Shown here: positions 50,175 to 60,379 of the stretch, piece after piece
Position numbering within the stretch: position 1 is the stretch's first letter
How the letters are laid out: the number at the start of each line of letters is the position of its first letter
Source: a bacterium
Lineage (GTDB): Bacteria; Cyanobacteriota; Vampirovibrionia; Gastranaerophilales; Gastranaerophilaceae
Reading direction: 5' to 3'
Assembly: GCA_017626055.1 (NCBI GenBank)
Contig: JAGAJM010000006.1
Location: forward strand, 62,001-126,000
DNA: 64,000 nt
Notes under the pieces: generated by a model
What the model was told of the DNA's origin: nothing
Database searches by the model: none
The model's input: only the letters and a program-made list of their open reading frames with translations
Position numbers and translations under genes: made by a program

Positions 50175-50978
50175 ATGATTGATAAAACAGCCGTTGTTCA
50201 TCCATCAGCACAAATCGCTGAAGATGCATATATTGGACCTAATGTAGTTATTGGTCAAGACGTAAAAATCGGTAGCGGTACAAGAGTTATCGCAAATGCT
50301 TATATTGAATTTGCTGAAATTGGTAAAAATTGTACAATTTCACCATTTGCAACTATTGGTTCTGAACCTCAAGATTTAGGTTATAAAGGTGAGCCAACTA
50401 AGGTTGTTATTGGTGATGAAACTATTGTTAAAGAAAACGTAACTATTCATAGAGGGGCAGCTTGTGGTGATTTTACTACAAGAGTTGGTAACAAATGTCT
50501 ATTGATGGTTGGTTCTCACATCGCACACAATTGCGTTTTAGAAGATCAGGTAATTTTGGCTAATTTAGTTACTCTAGGTGGACATGTTCACGTTGGCTTT
50601 GGCGCTTTTGTTGGTGGTATGAGTGTGTTCCACCAAAATGTAAGAATTGGTTCAATGTCTATTGTTAGTGGTTTCTCTGCTGCAAGACAAGATGTTCTTC
50701 CTTATTCTAAAGGTGATGGCAGACCTGCCGCACCAGTTGGAATTAATGTAATCGCACTTAAACGTCGTGGTGTTCCTCTAGAGGTTAGAACTGCGGTAAA
50801 TTCTGCGTTCAAAATTTTGACTTCTCCAGAATACAATACTACTCAAGCTATTGAAAAAATTAAGTCAGAATTAGAAATGAATGAATACATTGAAAAAATG
50901 ATTGATTTTATTCAAACTTCAAAACGTGGTGTAATGCTTAAACGTCATAAATCTATGGGCGTTTCAATGGCTGATTAG
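50175..50978 (+). CDS. lpxA: Acyl-ACP:UDP-GlcNAc O-acyltransferase
   Basis: First step of lipid A synthesis, so the organism probably makes lipopolysaccharide. 267 residues of left-handed beta-helix hexapeptide repeats; the catalytic histidine is in VGSHIAHNCVLEDQV, and GGHVHVGFGAFVGGMSVFHQ and GINVIALKRRGV are typical LpxA. Start ATG 50175 follows AGAGGGGAAATT; the frame extends to 50139 without an SD. No other lpx gene is next to it, unlike the common lpxD-fabZ-lpxA-lpxB cluster. Confidence 0.94.
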   Translation: MIDKTAVVHPSAQIAEDAYIGPNVVIGQDVKIGSGTRVIANAYIEFAEIGKNCTISPFATIGSEPQDLGYKGEPTKVVIGDETIVKENVTIHRGAACGDFTTRVGNKCLLMVGSHIAHNCVLEDQVILANLVTLGGHVHVGFGAFVGGMSVFHQNVRIGSMSIVSGFSAARQDVLPYSKGDGRPAAPVGINVIALKRRGVPLEVRTAVNSAFKILTSPEYNTTQAIEKIKSELEMNEYIEKMIDFIQTSKRGVMLKRHKSMGVSMAD

Positions 50979-50999
50979 GTTTAATTTTAATTTATTTAA

Positions 51000-51035
51000 A
51001 AAGGCGGTTTGGATTTCCAAACCGCCTTTTTGTCA
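51000..51035. terminator. Bidirectional terminator
   Basis: AAGGCGGTTTGGA-TT-TCCAAACCGCCTT followed by TTTTG; strong GC stem. Confidence 0.92.
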
Positions 51036-51053
51036 GTGGATAATTTTTAGAGA

Positions 51054-52253
51054 TTATAGAGAATCTTGGTAGATTTTTCTAACAACTTCTCTAGAATTTC
51101 CGCTAGGTCCAATGTTGATTAAGCCATCAAGAGATGGTGTTGTGAACGCAAGTTCAGTAAGTTTATCAACATCTTCTGCACTAAATCCCATGTCTGTTAA
51201 TTTTTCAGGTACATCAACAGATTTCAACCAAGCATAAACACCATTTGCAGCCTTTTCAGCTTCAGTTGCTTCTCCTGTTAGGTTAGGTACTATTGGAGCT
51301 AAAATATCAGCTAAAGTTGCAGCTTTATCTTTATAGATAGTTTTAACAACTGCTGGTAATAAAATAGCTAAACCTAAACCATGTGATAAATCAGGTTTAA
51401 CTGCACTTAGTGGGTGTTCAAGAGCGTGTGTATAGTGTAATAATCCGTTGTCGAAACTTACACCAGCCATCATTGCTGCGTATGCTAAGAAGTATCTTGC
51501 TTCTAAATCTTCTGGGTTTGCTAGTGCTTTTGGTAAGTATGTTGAAACCAATCTGATTACTTCTTTTGCTAACATAATTGAATATGGTGAAGCAACCATA
51601 GATGTTGCTGCTTCTACAACGTGGTTAACTGCATCAATTGAAACATATCTTGTTTGTTTTGGTGATAATTTTGTCATCAATTGTGGGTCATCAATTGCAT
51701 ACATTGGGTATATACAGTCATATGCGATTGCAGGTTTGAAATCTTTTTCAAGGTTTGTTACTACTGCAAATCTGTTTGTTTCTGTGCCTGTTCCGTGAGT
51801 TAAGTTGATAGAAATAATTGGAACAGCTTTGTTTGGAGTGAATGTAAATTCATATAATTCTTCTGCAGTTTTATCTTGGTATTCAAGAAGAATTGCAACA
51901 GATTTTCCAGCATCAGTTGGTGAACCTCCACCGATAGCAAGAACTGCTTTTGCTCCAAATTCTTTTGCTAATTTTACTGCATCGTTTACGTGTACTGTTG
52001 TAGGGTTTGGAGTTACTTGATCATAATTTACATAACCGATTGCATTTTCTTGTAATGCTTTTTCTACAACATCCCAAGCGCCAGTTGCTTTGTATGCATT
52101 TTTACCAGACATTACGATAACTTTATCGATGCCTTTTGATTTGATATCTTTTGCAATATCATAAATTTTTTTGATTGCACCAACGCCAAAATAAACGTTA
52201 GTTCTTGTGCGAATTTCACGTACTTCGTGGATGTTAATGTCTTTTTCCCACAT
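51054..52253 (-). CDS. Iron-containing alcohol dehydrogenase
   Basis: 399 residues of the Fe-ADH family. It has the NAD loop AIGGGSPTDAGKS and the metal-binding aspartate/histidine region DNGLLHYTHALEHPLSAV..LSHGLG. Likely reduces an aldehyde to an alcohol for fermentative redox balance; the exact substrate cannot be read. SD AAAGGAG before ATG. It stands alone with a 188-nt promoter region divergent from the symporter. Confidence 0.92.
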   Translation of the reverse strand: MWEKDINIHEVREIRTRTNVYFGVGAIKKIYDIAKDIKSKGIDKVIVMSGKNAYKATGAWDVVEKALQENAIGYVNYDQVTPNPTTVHVNDAVKLAKEFGAKAVLAIGGGSPTDAGKSVAILLEYQDKTAEELYEFTFTPNKAVPIISINLTHGTGTETNRFAVVTNLEKDFKPAIAYDCIYPMYAIDDPQLMTKLSPKQTRYVSIDAVNHVVEAATSMVASPYSIMLAKEVIRLVSTYLPKALANPEDLEARYFLAYAAMMAGVSFDNGLLHYTHALEHPLSAVKPDLSHGLGLAILLPAVVKTIYKDKAATLADILAPIVPNLTGEATEAEKAANGVYAWLKSVDVPEKLTDMGFSAEDVDKLTELAFTTPSLDGLINIGPSGNSREVVRKIYQDSL

Positions 52254-52441
52254 AACTATTCTCCTTTCTTTTATTAAAACGAACCATTAGTTAATCTTAG
52301 AAAAATTATAAGAGGGAATTTTCATTTTTTCAAGCAAAAAAATTAGCGTAAATAGATGATTTTTTAACAAATTTTACAAAAACTTAGCTAACTGTATAAT
52401 GCTTTACATGTTTGTTTTATAATCTTTTTGAGAGGTTAGAA

Positions 52442-53764
52442 TTGAAACATTCACGACTTACATTACTGATATTTTTAGCGCTAATATTAGGTGTGTTGTT
52501 TGGTCATTTTGCCCCGCATTTGGCGGTCAAGATGCGCGCTTTTGCGTTGATTTTCTTGAGAATGGTAAAAATGATTATTGCACCATTACTTTTTGCAACT
52601 CTTGTAACTGGTATTGCAGGACATGGTGATATCAAAAAACTTGGCAAAATTGGTGTGAAAACAATTATTTATTTTGAAGTTGTCACAACCTTGGCTTTGA
52701 TACTAGGTCTTACAATGGGAAATATTTTTAACCCTGGAAAAGGCTTTGTTTCTGGGACTGTTGCAAATCCTGAATTATTAAAAGAAGCTGGTTTAATGGC
52801 AGTTACAACTCCGCACACCTCTATTGCGGAAATGATTGTAAACGTATTTCCGACAAGTATTATTCAGGCAATGTCTGAGGGGAATTTGTTGCAAATTGTT
52901 GTGTTCTCAATATTTGTAGCTATCGCAATTTGTGCCGTTGGGAAAAAAGCCCAACCTGTTATGGATGTTTTAAATTCAGTTTCTCAAATTATGTTTAAAG
53001 TTACTGAGTATGTTATGTATTTTGCACCTTTGGGTATTTTTGGTGCGATTGCATCAACTGTCGGTATGAATGGTTTATCAATTCTTAAAAATTATGCAAA
53101 AATAATTTTCTCATTATACACTGCACTTGCGTTATTTGTATTGTTGGTATTATTTATTGCTTGTAAATATGCTCGAATTTCTTTAAGAAATTTGTTAAAA
53201 GCAATTCAAGAACCTGCAATTCTAGCCTTTTCAACCGCAAGTTCAGAAGCAGCTTTCCCTAAAGCTATGGAAATTATGCAAAAATTTGGTGTGCCATCAA
53301 ACATTGTTGGTTTTGTTATGCCAACAGGATACACGTTCAATCTTGATGGAAGTACATTGTATCTTGCAATGGCAGTAATTTTCTCTTCTCAAATTTGCGG
53401 AATTAATCTTGATTTGAACCAACAAATTATTATGATGTTGGCATTGATGCTTACAAGTAAAGGTATTGCAGGTGTGCCAAGGGTATCGCTGGTTGTATTA
53501 GCAGGTACTTTGGCAAGTTTCAATATCCCCATTATTGGGGTTGCGATTTTGTTAGGTATTGATCAAATTTTGGATATGGGTAGAACAACAGTTAACTTAA
53601 TTGGTAATTGCGTTGCAACAGTTGTTATTGCTCGTTGGGAAAAAGTTTTTGATTATGATAAGATGAAATTATTTATAGAAGAAATTGATGCCGAAAATTC
53701 AGAGTTTGGATTTTGGGCATCAAAAAAGATTTGTAGTAGTAATAAAAATGAAACAGAGGAATAA
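52442..53764 (+). CDS. Sodium/proton:glutamate or dicarboxylate symporter
   Basis: 440-residue inner-membrane transporter of the DAACS family (GltP/GltT/DctA type). Serine-rich loop STASSEAAFPKAM, the MPTGYTFNLDGST motif and SKGIAGVPRVSLVV form the substrate and cation site. The likely start is TTG 52442, as GAGAGG sits 6 nt upstream; the frame extends 10 codons further to another TTG without SD. It overlaps the SD of ileS and is probably co-transcribed with it. Confidence 0.9.
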   Translation: MKHSRLTLLIFLALILGVLFGHFAPHLAVKMRAFALIFLRMVKMIIAPLLFATLVTGIAGHGDIKKLGKIGVKTIIYFEVVTTLALILGLTMGNIFNPGKGFVSGTVANPELLKEAGLMAVTTPHTSIAEMIVNVFPTSIIQAMSEGNLLQIVVFSIFVAIAICAVGKKAQPVMDVLNSVSQIMFKVTEYVMYFAPLGIFGAIASTVGMNGLSILKNYAKIIFSLYTALALFVLLVLFIACKYARISLRNLLKAIQEPAILAFSTASSEAAFPKAMEIMQKFGVPSNIVGFVMPTGYTFNLDGSTLYLAMAVIFSSQICGINLDLNQQIIMMLALMLTSKGIAGVPRVSLVVLAGTLASFNIPIIGVAILLGIDQILDMGRTTVNLIGNCVATVVIARWEKVFDYDKMKLFIEEIDAENSEFGFWASKKICSSNKNETEE

Positions 53765-53768
53765 TAAT

Positions 53769-56576
53769 ATGACTGAAAGTACAAAAGTTGAGTATAAAGA
53801 TACTTTGAATTTGCCTCAAACTACACTAGCGATGAGAGCAAATGCTACTGTTAGAGAATTAGAAATCCAGAAATTCTGGGAAGAAAATGATATTTATAAT
53901 CAAATTATTTCAAGCAAGGATAAGTCAAATTCTTTCGTTTTACACGATGGACCTCCTTACTTGAGTTCTGAAAAAATTCACGTAGGTACTGCGTTAAATA
54001 AAATCTTAAAAGATATTTTGATTAAATACAAATCTCAAAAAGGTTTCTATGCACCATTCGTTCCTGGATATGATGGTCATGGTTTACCTATCGAAAACGC
54101 TGTTGTTAAAAACATTGAAGGTGGACGTCATGCAATTACTGAGGTTGAATTGAGAGCAAAATGTAGAGAATTTGCTCATAAAAATTTAATCGGTCAAGAA
54201 AACGAATTCAAACGTCTAGGTGTTTTAGGTAATTGGGAAAAACCTTACCTTTCAATTGATGGTGATTTCGAAGCTGAACAAGTTAGAGTGTTCGGTGAAA
54301 TGTACAAAAAAGGTTACATTGAAAAAGGTTTGAAACCAGTTTATTGGTGTGCATCTTGTGAAACTGCTTTAGCTGAAGCTGAGGTTGAATATGCTGATCA
54401 CACTTCAACTTCAATCTATGTAAGATTCAAATTTGAAGATGAAGCTTTAGCTACAATCAATCATTTTGCACCAGTTGAAGGAAAAGATGTATATGCAATC
54501 ATCTGGACAACAACTCCTTGGACAATTCCTTCAAATATGGCAATTTCTATGCACCCAAGATTTGAATATACATTCTTTGAGTACAAAGGTGATGTTTATG
54601 TTGCAGCTCAAGATTTGTTAGGTGCATTTTTGAAAGATGTTGAGTGGGATGAAGCTGATATTAAAGTTATCGGTTCTTGCTCAGGTCAAGATTTAGAATT
54701 ATTAAATACAAAACACCCATTATTAGACAGAAAATCTCCAATTATCTTAGGTGAACACGTTACATTAGATGCTGGTACAGGTTCTGTTCACACAGCTCCT
54801 GGTCACGGTTTAGAAGACTATGAAGTTGGTTGCAGATACAATATTGAAGTATTTTCACCACTTGATGGTCAAGGTATTTGGACTGATTGTGTTAAAATTC
54901 CTGAGCTAATCGGTGTTCCATATTATAAAGGTAATGGTATGGTTATCGAAATGCTTGAAAAATGTGGTGCATTACTTGCTCAACAAGATATTCAACACAG
55001 TTATCCACATTGTTGGAGATGTAAAAAGCCTGTAATTTACAGAGCTACTCCTCAATGGTTCGTAAAAGTTGATAAATTCAGAGATCAAGCATTAGAAGCA
55101 ATTCATGGTGTAAAATGGATTCCTGCAAGTGGCGAAAATAGAATTGGTAATATGGTTGAAAGCCGTACAGATTGGTGTATTTCTCGTCAAAGAGCTTGGG
55201 GTGTTCCAATTCCTATCTTCTATTGCGAAGACTGTGGTGAAGTTATCTGTTCAGACGAAACTATTGAAAATGTAGCTAAAATGTTTGAAAAAGAAACTTC
55301 AGACGCTTGGGTTAAATATTCTGCTCAAGAATTATTGCCAGCTGGTTATGTATGTCCAAAATGTGGTAAAACTCATTTTAGAAAAGAAAAAGATATTATG
55401 GACGTATGGTTTGACTCTGGTGTGTCTTGGAGAGCAGTAGTTGATGCAAGAAGTGAAGAATTAGGTCATTCTCCTGTTGATATGTATTTAGAAGGTTCAG
55501 ATCAACACAGAGGCTGGTTCCAATCTTCATTATTAACTTCTATCGCAACTCAAGGTAAAGCTCCATACAAACAAGTTTTAACTCATGGTTTTGTATTCGG
55601 TGAAGATGGTAGAAAAATGTCTAAATCTTTAGGCAACTATATCAGACCAGATGATATTATCAAAAACTATGGTGCAGATATCTTAAGACTATGGGCAGCA
55701 TCAGTTGATTACAGAAACGATATCAAAATCGGTAACAACATTGTTGGTCAGTTAACTGAAATCTTTAAGAAAACAAGAAATACTGCAAGATTCTTAAGTG
55801 GTAACTTGTTTGATTTTGACCCAGCAGTTGATTATGTTCAATATGAAGACCTTAAGAATATTGATAAATTTGCATTGCACAAATTGAATAAGTTAATTGC
55901 TGATGTTACAGAAGCATTTGAACATTATGAATTCTATAAATATTTCCAATGCTTACAAAATTTTGCAGCAGTTGATTTGAGCTCATTCTATCTTGATATC
56001 GTAAAAGATAGATTATACACAGCTGGTAAAAAATCATTATCACGTCGTGCATGTCAAACTGTTCTTTATGAAAACTTGATGGCATTAGTGAAGATGTTAG
56101 CTCCAGTTATGCCACACCAAGCAGAAGATATTTGGCAAAATATTCCAGAATGTCAACGTAGCGGTTTAATCAGTATTCTTCTAGCTGATTGGCCAGTGGT
56201 AAATGCTAAATGGAACGCTCCAGAAATAGAAGCTGATTTTAGCAAAATTCTTAAATCTAGAGAAGTTGTTTCTCGTGCAATTGAACCTTTAAGAGCTGAG
56301 AAAAAAGTTGGTAGCTCATTAGAAGTTGCAGTATGGGTAAAAGCTGAAGATGATTCAGTTCTTCAAGCTAATGCTAAAGATTTGGCTGATATTTATATTG
56401 TTTCTCAAGCTACACTATCTCAAACAGCACCAGCTGATGTTCTGAATGAATACTCAGAAGATGGCTATACAGTTTGGGTTGCAAAAGCTCAAGGTGAAAA
56501 ATGTGTACGTTGTTGGAAATATCGTTCAGTAAATTCAGATGGTATTTGCCAAGACTGTTTAGATGCTATTAAATAA
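53769..56576 (+). CDS. ileS: Isoleucyl-tRNA synthetase
   Basis: It charges tRNA-Ile. 935 residues, class I, bacterial type. HIGH motif is HVGT (71-74, after PPYLSSEKI), KMSKS begins at Lys616. Editing domain contains TTPWTIPSN. C-terminal zinc ligands are KCVRCWKYR and CQDC. Start ATG 53769 is 4 nt after the symporter stop, with GAGG inside its end. No T-box leader is seen. A strong terminator follows. Confidence 0.97.
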   Translation: MTESTKVEYKDTLNLPQTTLAMRANATVRELEIQKFWEENDIYNQIISSKDKSNSFVLHDGPPYLSSEKIHVGTALNKILKDILIKYKSQKGFYAPFVPGYDGHGLPIENAVVKNIEGGRHAITEVELRAKCREFAHKNLIGQENEFKRLGVLGNWEKPYLSIDGDFEAEQVRVFGEMYKKGYIEKGLKPVYWCASCETALAEAEVEYADHTSTSIYVRFKFEDEALATINHFAPVEGKDVYAIIWTTTPWTIPSNMAISMHPRFEYTFFEYKGDVYVAAQDLLGAFLKDVEWDEADIKVIGSCSGQDLELLNTKHPLLDRKSPIILGEHVTLDAGTGSVHTAPGHGLEDYEVGCRYNIEVFSPLDGQGIWTDCVKIPELIGVPYYKGNGMVIEMLEKCGALLAQQDIQHSYPHCWRCKKPVIYRATPQWFVKVDKFRDQALEAIHGVKWIPASGENRIGNMVESRTDWCISRQRAWGVPIPIFYCEDCGEVICSDETIENVAKMFEKETSDAWVKYSAQELLPAGYVCPKCGKTHFRKEKDIMDVWFDSGVSWRAVVDARSEELGHSPVDMYLEGSDQHRGWFQSSLLTSIATQGKAPYKQVLTHGFVFGEDGRKMSKSLGNYIRPDDIIKNYGADILRLWAASVDYRNDIKIGNNIVGQLTEIFKKTRNTARFLSGNLFDFDPAVDYVQYEDLKNIDKFALHKLNKLIADVTEAFEHYEFYKYFQCLQNFAAVDLSSFYLDIVKDRLYTAGKKSLSRRACQTVLYENLMALVKMLAPVMPHQAEDIWQNIPECQRSGLISILLADWPVVNAKWNAPEIEADFSKILKSREVVSRAIEPLRAEKKVGSSLEVAVWVKAEDDSVLQANAKDLADIYIVSQATLSQTAPADVLNEYSEDGYTVWVAKAQGEKCVRCWKYRSVNSDGICQDCLDAIK

Positions 56577-56592
56577 GCTAAAATATAAGAGG

Positions 56593-56626
56593 TGGCGGGC
56601 ATTTTTAAATGCCCGCCATTTTTTTT
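56593..56626 (+). terminator. Terminator of ileS
   Basis: TGGCGGGCATTT-TT-AAATGCCCGCCA followed by eight T. Confidence 0.94.
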
Positions 56627-56704
56627 GTTAAATGTTTTTAACATGCACAAGACATGTTTTTATTTATGTAATACGATAATAAAAAGAGAAAATTGGAGTA
56701 TGAT

Positions 56705-58093
56705 ATGCCACCTGCAACAAATTCAAAAAGAAAAGTTGATGAAAATTTAATCCCACAAAACGTAGAGGCTGAAGAAGCGGTATTGGGTGCGATTTTGGTT
56801 AACCCAGAAACTTTAGCTAAGGTTTCTGATTCATTATTGCCTCAAAGTTTTTATAAACCAGCTCACAGACATATTTATGAAGCAATGCTTCAGTTGTTTA
56901 ATAATAACGATAATATTGATATCGTTTCAGTTTCAGATGTTTTAAGTTATAGTGGCAAACTTGATGCAGTTGGTGGGCGTGCTTATATTAATGATTTAGT
57001 GGAAAACACCATTACGACTTCAAATATTTCATATTATGCAAAAGTCATCCAAGAAAAAGCGGTAAAAAGAGCTTTGATTAATGCTGGTTCTGAGATTGTT
57101 AGCAAAGGTTATGATTTAGAACCAAGCGACAGATCTTTAGAACAAGCAGAAAGATTGATATTTGAGATTGGGTCAAGTAAGGCGACTGCTGATTTAAAAC
57201 ACGTTAAAGATTTGGTTTTGGATACTTGGGATAGTATTGAATATCGTTATAATCACAAAGACGAATTATCAGGCTTAAGGACTGATTTTACAGAACTTGA
57301 TGCAATGATGAATGGTTTACATAGATCTGATTTGATAATCTTAGCTGCACGTCCTGCGATGGGTAAAACTGCGTTTGCTCTAAACATTGCGCAAAACGTT
57401 GCAATTAAAGAAAATGTTCCAGTATGTATTTTCTCACTTGAAATGTCAGCGTCTCAGCTTGTTCAACGTATGTTATGCTCATACGCAGAAGTTGATTCGC
57501 AACGTTTAAAAACTGGTAATATGTTGCAACAAGATTTGGAAAAATTGGCAGCGGCTATGAATGATTTTAGCCAAGCTCCAATCTATATCGATGATACAAG
57601 TGGTTGTACATTAACGGATATTCGTACAAAATGTCGTCGTCTAAAAACTCAACAAAAAGATTTAGGCTTAATCGTAATCGACTACTTACAGTTGATGGAA
57701 GGCGGCGGAAAAGATGATCGTTTACAACAGATTTCTGCAATTTCCAGAGGTTTGAAAATCTTGGCAAAAGAACTTGATGTTCCAATTATTACGCTTTCTC
57801 AGTTGTCACGTGCAGTTGAAGGTCGTACAGATAAACGTCCAATGCTTTCAGACTTGAGGGAATCTGGTTCAATCGAGCAAGACGCCGATATCGTAATGTT
57901 TATTTATCGTGAAGATTACTATAATAAAGGTGAATCTGAAGAAGAAGAAAATATCAAGGCATCCTCAAAAGGTTTGTCAGAAGTTATTATTGCAAAACAC
58001 AGAAACGGACCTGTTGGTACAGTTAAATTGTTATTCCAAGGCAATATTACTAAATTTAAAAACCCTATTGATCAAGCATTTGATGCGTTTTAA
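56705..58093 (+). CDS. dnaB: Replicative DNA helicase
   Basis: Hexameric 5'-3' helicase at the replication fork. 462 residues: N-terminal domain (IPQNVEAEEAVLGAILVNPE), RecA-like motor with Walker A LAARPAMGKTAFALNIA, Walker B IVIDYLQLM and the arginine-finger region KHRNGPVGTVKLLF. Start ATG 56705 follows GGAG by 6 nt; the frame's earlier TTG overlaps that SD. No intein. It converges with gshA, 12 nt apart. Confidence 0.96.
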   Translation: MPPATNSKRKVDENLIPQNVEAEEAVLGAILVNPETLAKVSDSLLPQSFYKPAHRHIYEAMLQLFNNNDNIDIVSVSDVLSYSGKLDAVGGRAYINDLVENTITTSNISYYAKVIQEKAVKRALINAGSEIVSKGYDLEPSDRSLEQAERLIFEIGSSKATADLKHVKDLVLDTWDSIEYRYNHKDELSGLRTDFTELDAMMNGLHRSDLIILAARPAMGKTAFALNIAQNVAIKENVPVCIFSLEMSASQLVQRMLCSYAEVDSQRLKTGNMLQQDLEKLAAAMNDFSQAPIYIDDTSGCTLTDIRTKCRRLKTQQKDLGLIVIDYLQLMEGGGKDDRLQQISAISRGLKILAKELDVPIITLSQLSRAVEGRTDKRPMLSDLRESGSIEQDADIVMFIYREDYYNKGESEEEENIKASSKGLSEVIIAKHRNGPVGTVKLLFQGNITKFKNPIDQAFDAF

Positions 58094-58105
58094 TCTCTTC
58101 TTAAA

Positions 58106-59428
58106 TTATGCTTGAGTAAGATAGTTGATAAGTTTGGTCATGCTTCTATGCCAGCTTCCGTTCCAATTTTTGATAATGATATCAGCTGGGCATAAGCCGT
58201 TGAGCGTGAGCTCTTTTATTGGTTCTAAAAATTTATCTTCTCCAGTAGAGTATGTTTTTAGTGAATTTTCGGCTATTTGTAATATTTCCTTTGCATAATC
58301 GAGGACTTTTGCTTTTTTTACTGGAGCTTGGAGTGTTTGTTTTGGAATATTGTATCTCAATTCTGCAAAATCCTTATATTGAAGTTGTTTAAATAGTTCT
58401 TCACATTCTTCCATTGCAGATTTGTTGTACATTATTCCTTTGTAGATAGCAAGAATTGCGTATTTTAGATCCCCGCCAACGCAGTCGTGATTTCGTAATT
58501 CTATAAAATTTCTCATTCTAACTTCTGGGAAATAAAGGTTAGCTTGTAGTTCATAGTCTTCAAGTGTTGCTTGGGTGCCAGCCCATCCATCTTTTAGAAA
58601 TTCTTCAAATGTAATATTCCCATTGATTTCAAATGGTAAACCATCTCGTTGAATAAATATCATCGGTGTTTTTAAAACGCAATCAATGTATTCTTCAAAT
58701 GAAAACTTTTCACTAATTTTTCCGCAGAAGCCACATCTGTCATTATCAGTGTTTAACCAACTAAGAGCTCTAAATGATTTGTAACCAGTGTCAACGCTTC
58801 CTCTAATTGGTGAATTTGCAAACATAGCAGTCATAAATGGTGATAGTTTATTCGCAAGTTTAAATTTTCTCATTGCGTCTTCTTCTGATTCGAAGTCGAT
58901 ACAACATTGAATACCTGCGGTTTCTCTCATCATTACATCTGATAGAATTCCCCATAAGTATCTTGCCATAATTTTATATCTTTTTTTAGGAATTAAATTT
59001 ATAGCTTTGTTAGTTGTGTATGGTGAAACCCCATAATCTAACAGAGTTATACCCATTTTTTCGGTAATAGGTATAAGTGCAGAATTAATGTTATCTATTT
59101 TATTTTTTAGTTCAAAGATAGTTTTTTCTGGCTTTGCGCTAATTTCAATTTGGCAACCAGGTTCAAGTGTAATGGTGTCGTGTTTGTGTTTTAATCCAAT
59201 AATGTTTTTATCATCAGTGATATAGTCCCAAGTTTCCTCTTTGGCAAAGGTTTCTAATAAGTTTTTTATGCCGTATTCAGGCCAATAATCGACTGCTTTA
59301 TACGAACAAGAGGTAATTGGCAGTCTTTCATATTCAATCCCGATTTTGAAATCTGCAGGTTGTGTAAAGCCTTTTGTGTATAGTTTTAAGATATCTTCTT
59401 TTTCTAATTTGTTTTGTAATTTATACAT
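58106..59428 (-). CDS. gshA: Glutamate-cysteine ligase (GCS2 type)
   Basis: It joins glutamate and cysteine to form gamma-glutamylcysteine, the first step of glutathione synthesis. 440 residues of the GCS2 family (plant/proteobacterial/cyanobacterial type): IGIEYERLPI, TLEPGCQIEISAKP, and EVRMRNFIELRNHDC. SD AGGGGTAGG. gshB is not seen here. Confidence 0.88.
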   Translation of the reverse strand: MYKLQNKLEKEDILKLYTKGFTQPADFKIGIEYERLPITSCSYKAVDYWPEYGIKNLLETFAKEETWDYITDDKNIIGLKHKHDTITLEPGCQIEISAKPEKTIFELKNKIDNINSALIPITEKMGITLLDYGVSPYTTNKAINLIPKKRYKIMARYLWGILSDVMMRETAGIQCCIDFESEEDAMRKFKLANKLSPFMTAMFANSPIRGSVDTGYKSFRALSWLNTDNDRCGFCGKISEKFSFEEYIDCVLKTPMIFIQRDGLPFEINGNITFEEFLKDGWAGTQATLEDYELQANLYFPEVRMRNFIELRNHDCVGGDLKYAILAIYKGIMYNKSAMEECEELFKQLQYKDFAELRYNIPKQTLQAPVKKAKVLDYAKEILQIAENSLKTYSTGEDKFLEPIKELTLNGLCPADIIIKNWNGSWHRSMTKLINYLTQA

Positions 59429-59485
59429 GCCTACCCCTTATGTGTTTATTATAACACTATTTAAGATATCAAATAAAATTTTGTA

Positions 59486-59532
59486 AACATTTGCCCCCTT
59501 GGGTAAATGTTGTTAGTCTTCTGTGTTATTAT
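59486..59532 (+). promoter_or_regulatory. rsmA promoter with upstream palindrome, leaderless
   Basis: Extended -10 TGT-TATTAT (59524-59532) ends 6 nt before ATG 59539. AACATTTGCCC-CCTT-GGGTAAATGTT (59486-59511; 10 of 11 arm positions pair) covers the -35 area and could be an operator. Confidence 0.55.
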
Positions 59533-59538
59533 TTTTGT

Positions 59539-60378
59539 ATGGCAAATTATTTTGAACGAGCAAAGTTTTTTAGAACTAAAAAACGTCTTGGACAAAACTT
59601 TCTAGTAGATGGTGAAGTTATCCAAGATATTATTGAGTTTGCAAATATTTCTCCAGAAGATACAATTGTTGAAATTGGTCCTGGAGTTGGGTTTGTAACA
59701 GAACAACTCGTAAAATATGCTAAAAAAGTTATTGTAATTGAACTTGATGAAGAAGCAATCAGAGAATTAAAAAAACTTGAAGCTCCTAATCTGGAAATCA
59801 TTCATAATGATGTATTGAAAACCGATTTATCAGCTTTAACAGATGGCGAATTCAAGGTTGTTGCAAATATTCCATATTATATTACAAGTCCGATTATTGC
59901 TCATTTACTGGGTGAGATAGACGATTTGAATAATAAAAATCGTAATAAGATTAAAGATATTGTATTAATGGTTCAAGAAGAAGTTGCAAGACGTATGGTT
60001 GCGGATGAAAATTCTCAAGGTAAACAATATGGTTTGCTAACAATACTTTCTCAATTTTGGGCTGATGTTGAGATTTTACGTGTTGTTGGTAGAAAGTGTT
60101 TTTATCCAGCACCAAAAGTAACTTCAGCGTTAGTGAAATTAGATGTAAGAAAAGAACCAAAATTACAATTATCAGACTATTCTCATTTTAGAAGAACTAT
60201 CAAAGCAGGATTTGCTCAACGTAGAAAAAATATTAAAAATTGCTTGTTAAATGGCGGTTTCCTACGTGAAGATGTTACCAGAGCTCTTGCTGAACTTGGT
60301 ATAGATGAAAATACTCGTGGTGAAAAATTGTCAATTGAGACTTTTGGAAAATTATCTGAGGCATTATTAGGTAAATAG
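59539..60378 (+). CDS. rsmA: 16S rRNA (A1518/A1519) dimethyltransferase
   Basis: It dimethylates two adenines near the 3' end of 16S rRNA late in 30S assembly. 279 residues: KKRLGQNFLVD, VEIGPGVGFVTEQL (SAM loop), VVANIPYYITSPI (catalytic motif IV) and the C-terminal domain. Start ATG 59539 (MANYFERAKFF) has no SD and appears leaderless; a longer frame to 59491 lies upstream of the -10. ispE begins 2 nt after the stop. Confidence 0.96.
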   Translation: MANYFERAKFFRTKKRLGQNFLVDGEVIQDIIEFANISPEDTIVEIGPGVGFVTEQLVKYAKKVIVIELDEEAIRELKKLEAPNLEIIHNDVLKTDLSALTDGEFKVVANIPYYITSPIIAHLLGEIDDLNNKNRNKIKDIVLMVQEEVARRMVADENSQGKQYGLLTILSQFWADVEILRVVGRKCFYPAPKVTSALVKLDVRKEPKLQLSDYSHFRRTIKAGFAQRRKNIKNCLLNGGFLREDVTRALAELGIDENTRGEKLSIETFGKLSEALLGK

Positions 60379-60379
60379 A

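Noticed and set aside
53685-53768. Upstream in-frame start for ileS within the symporter gene
   Set aside because: GAGG sits before ATG 53769, and residues from there match the IleRS N-terminus.
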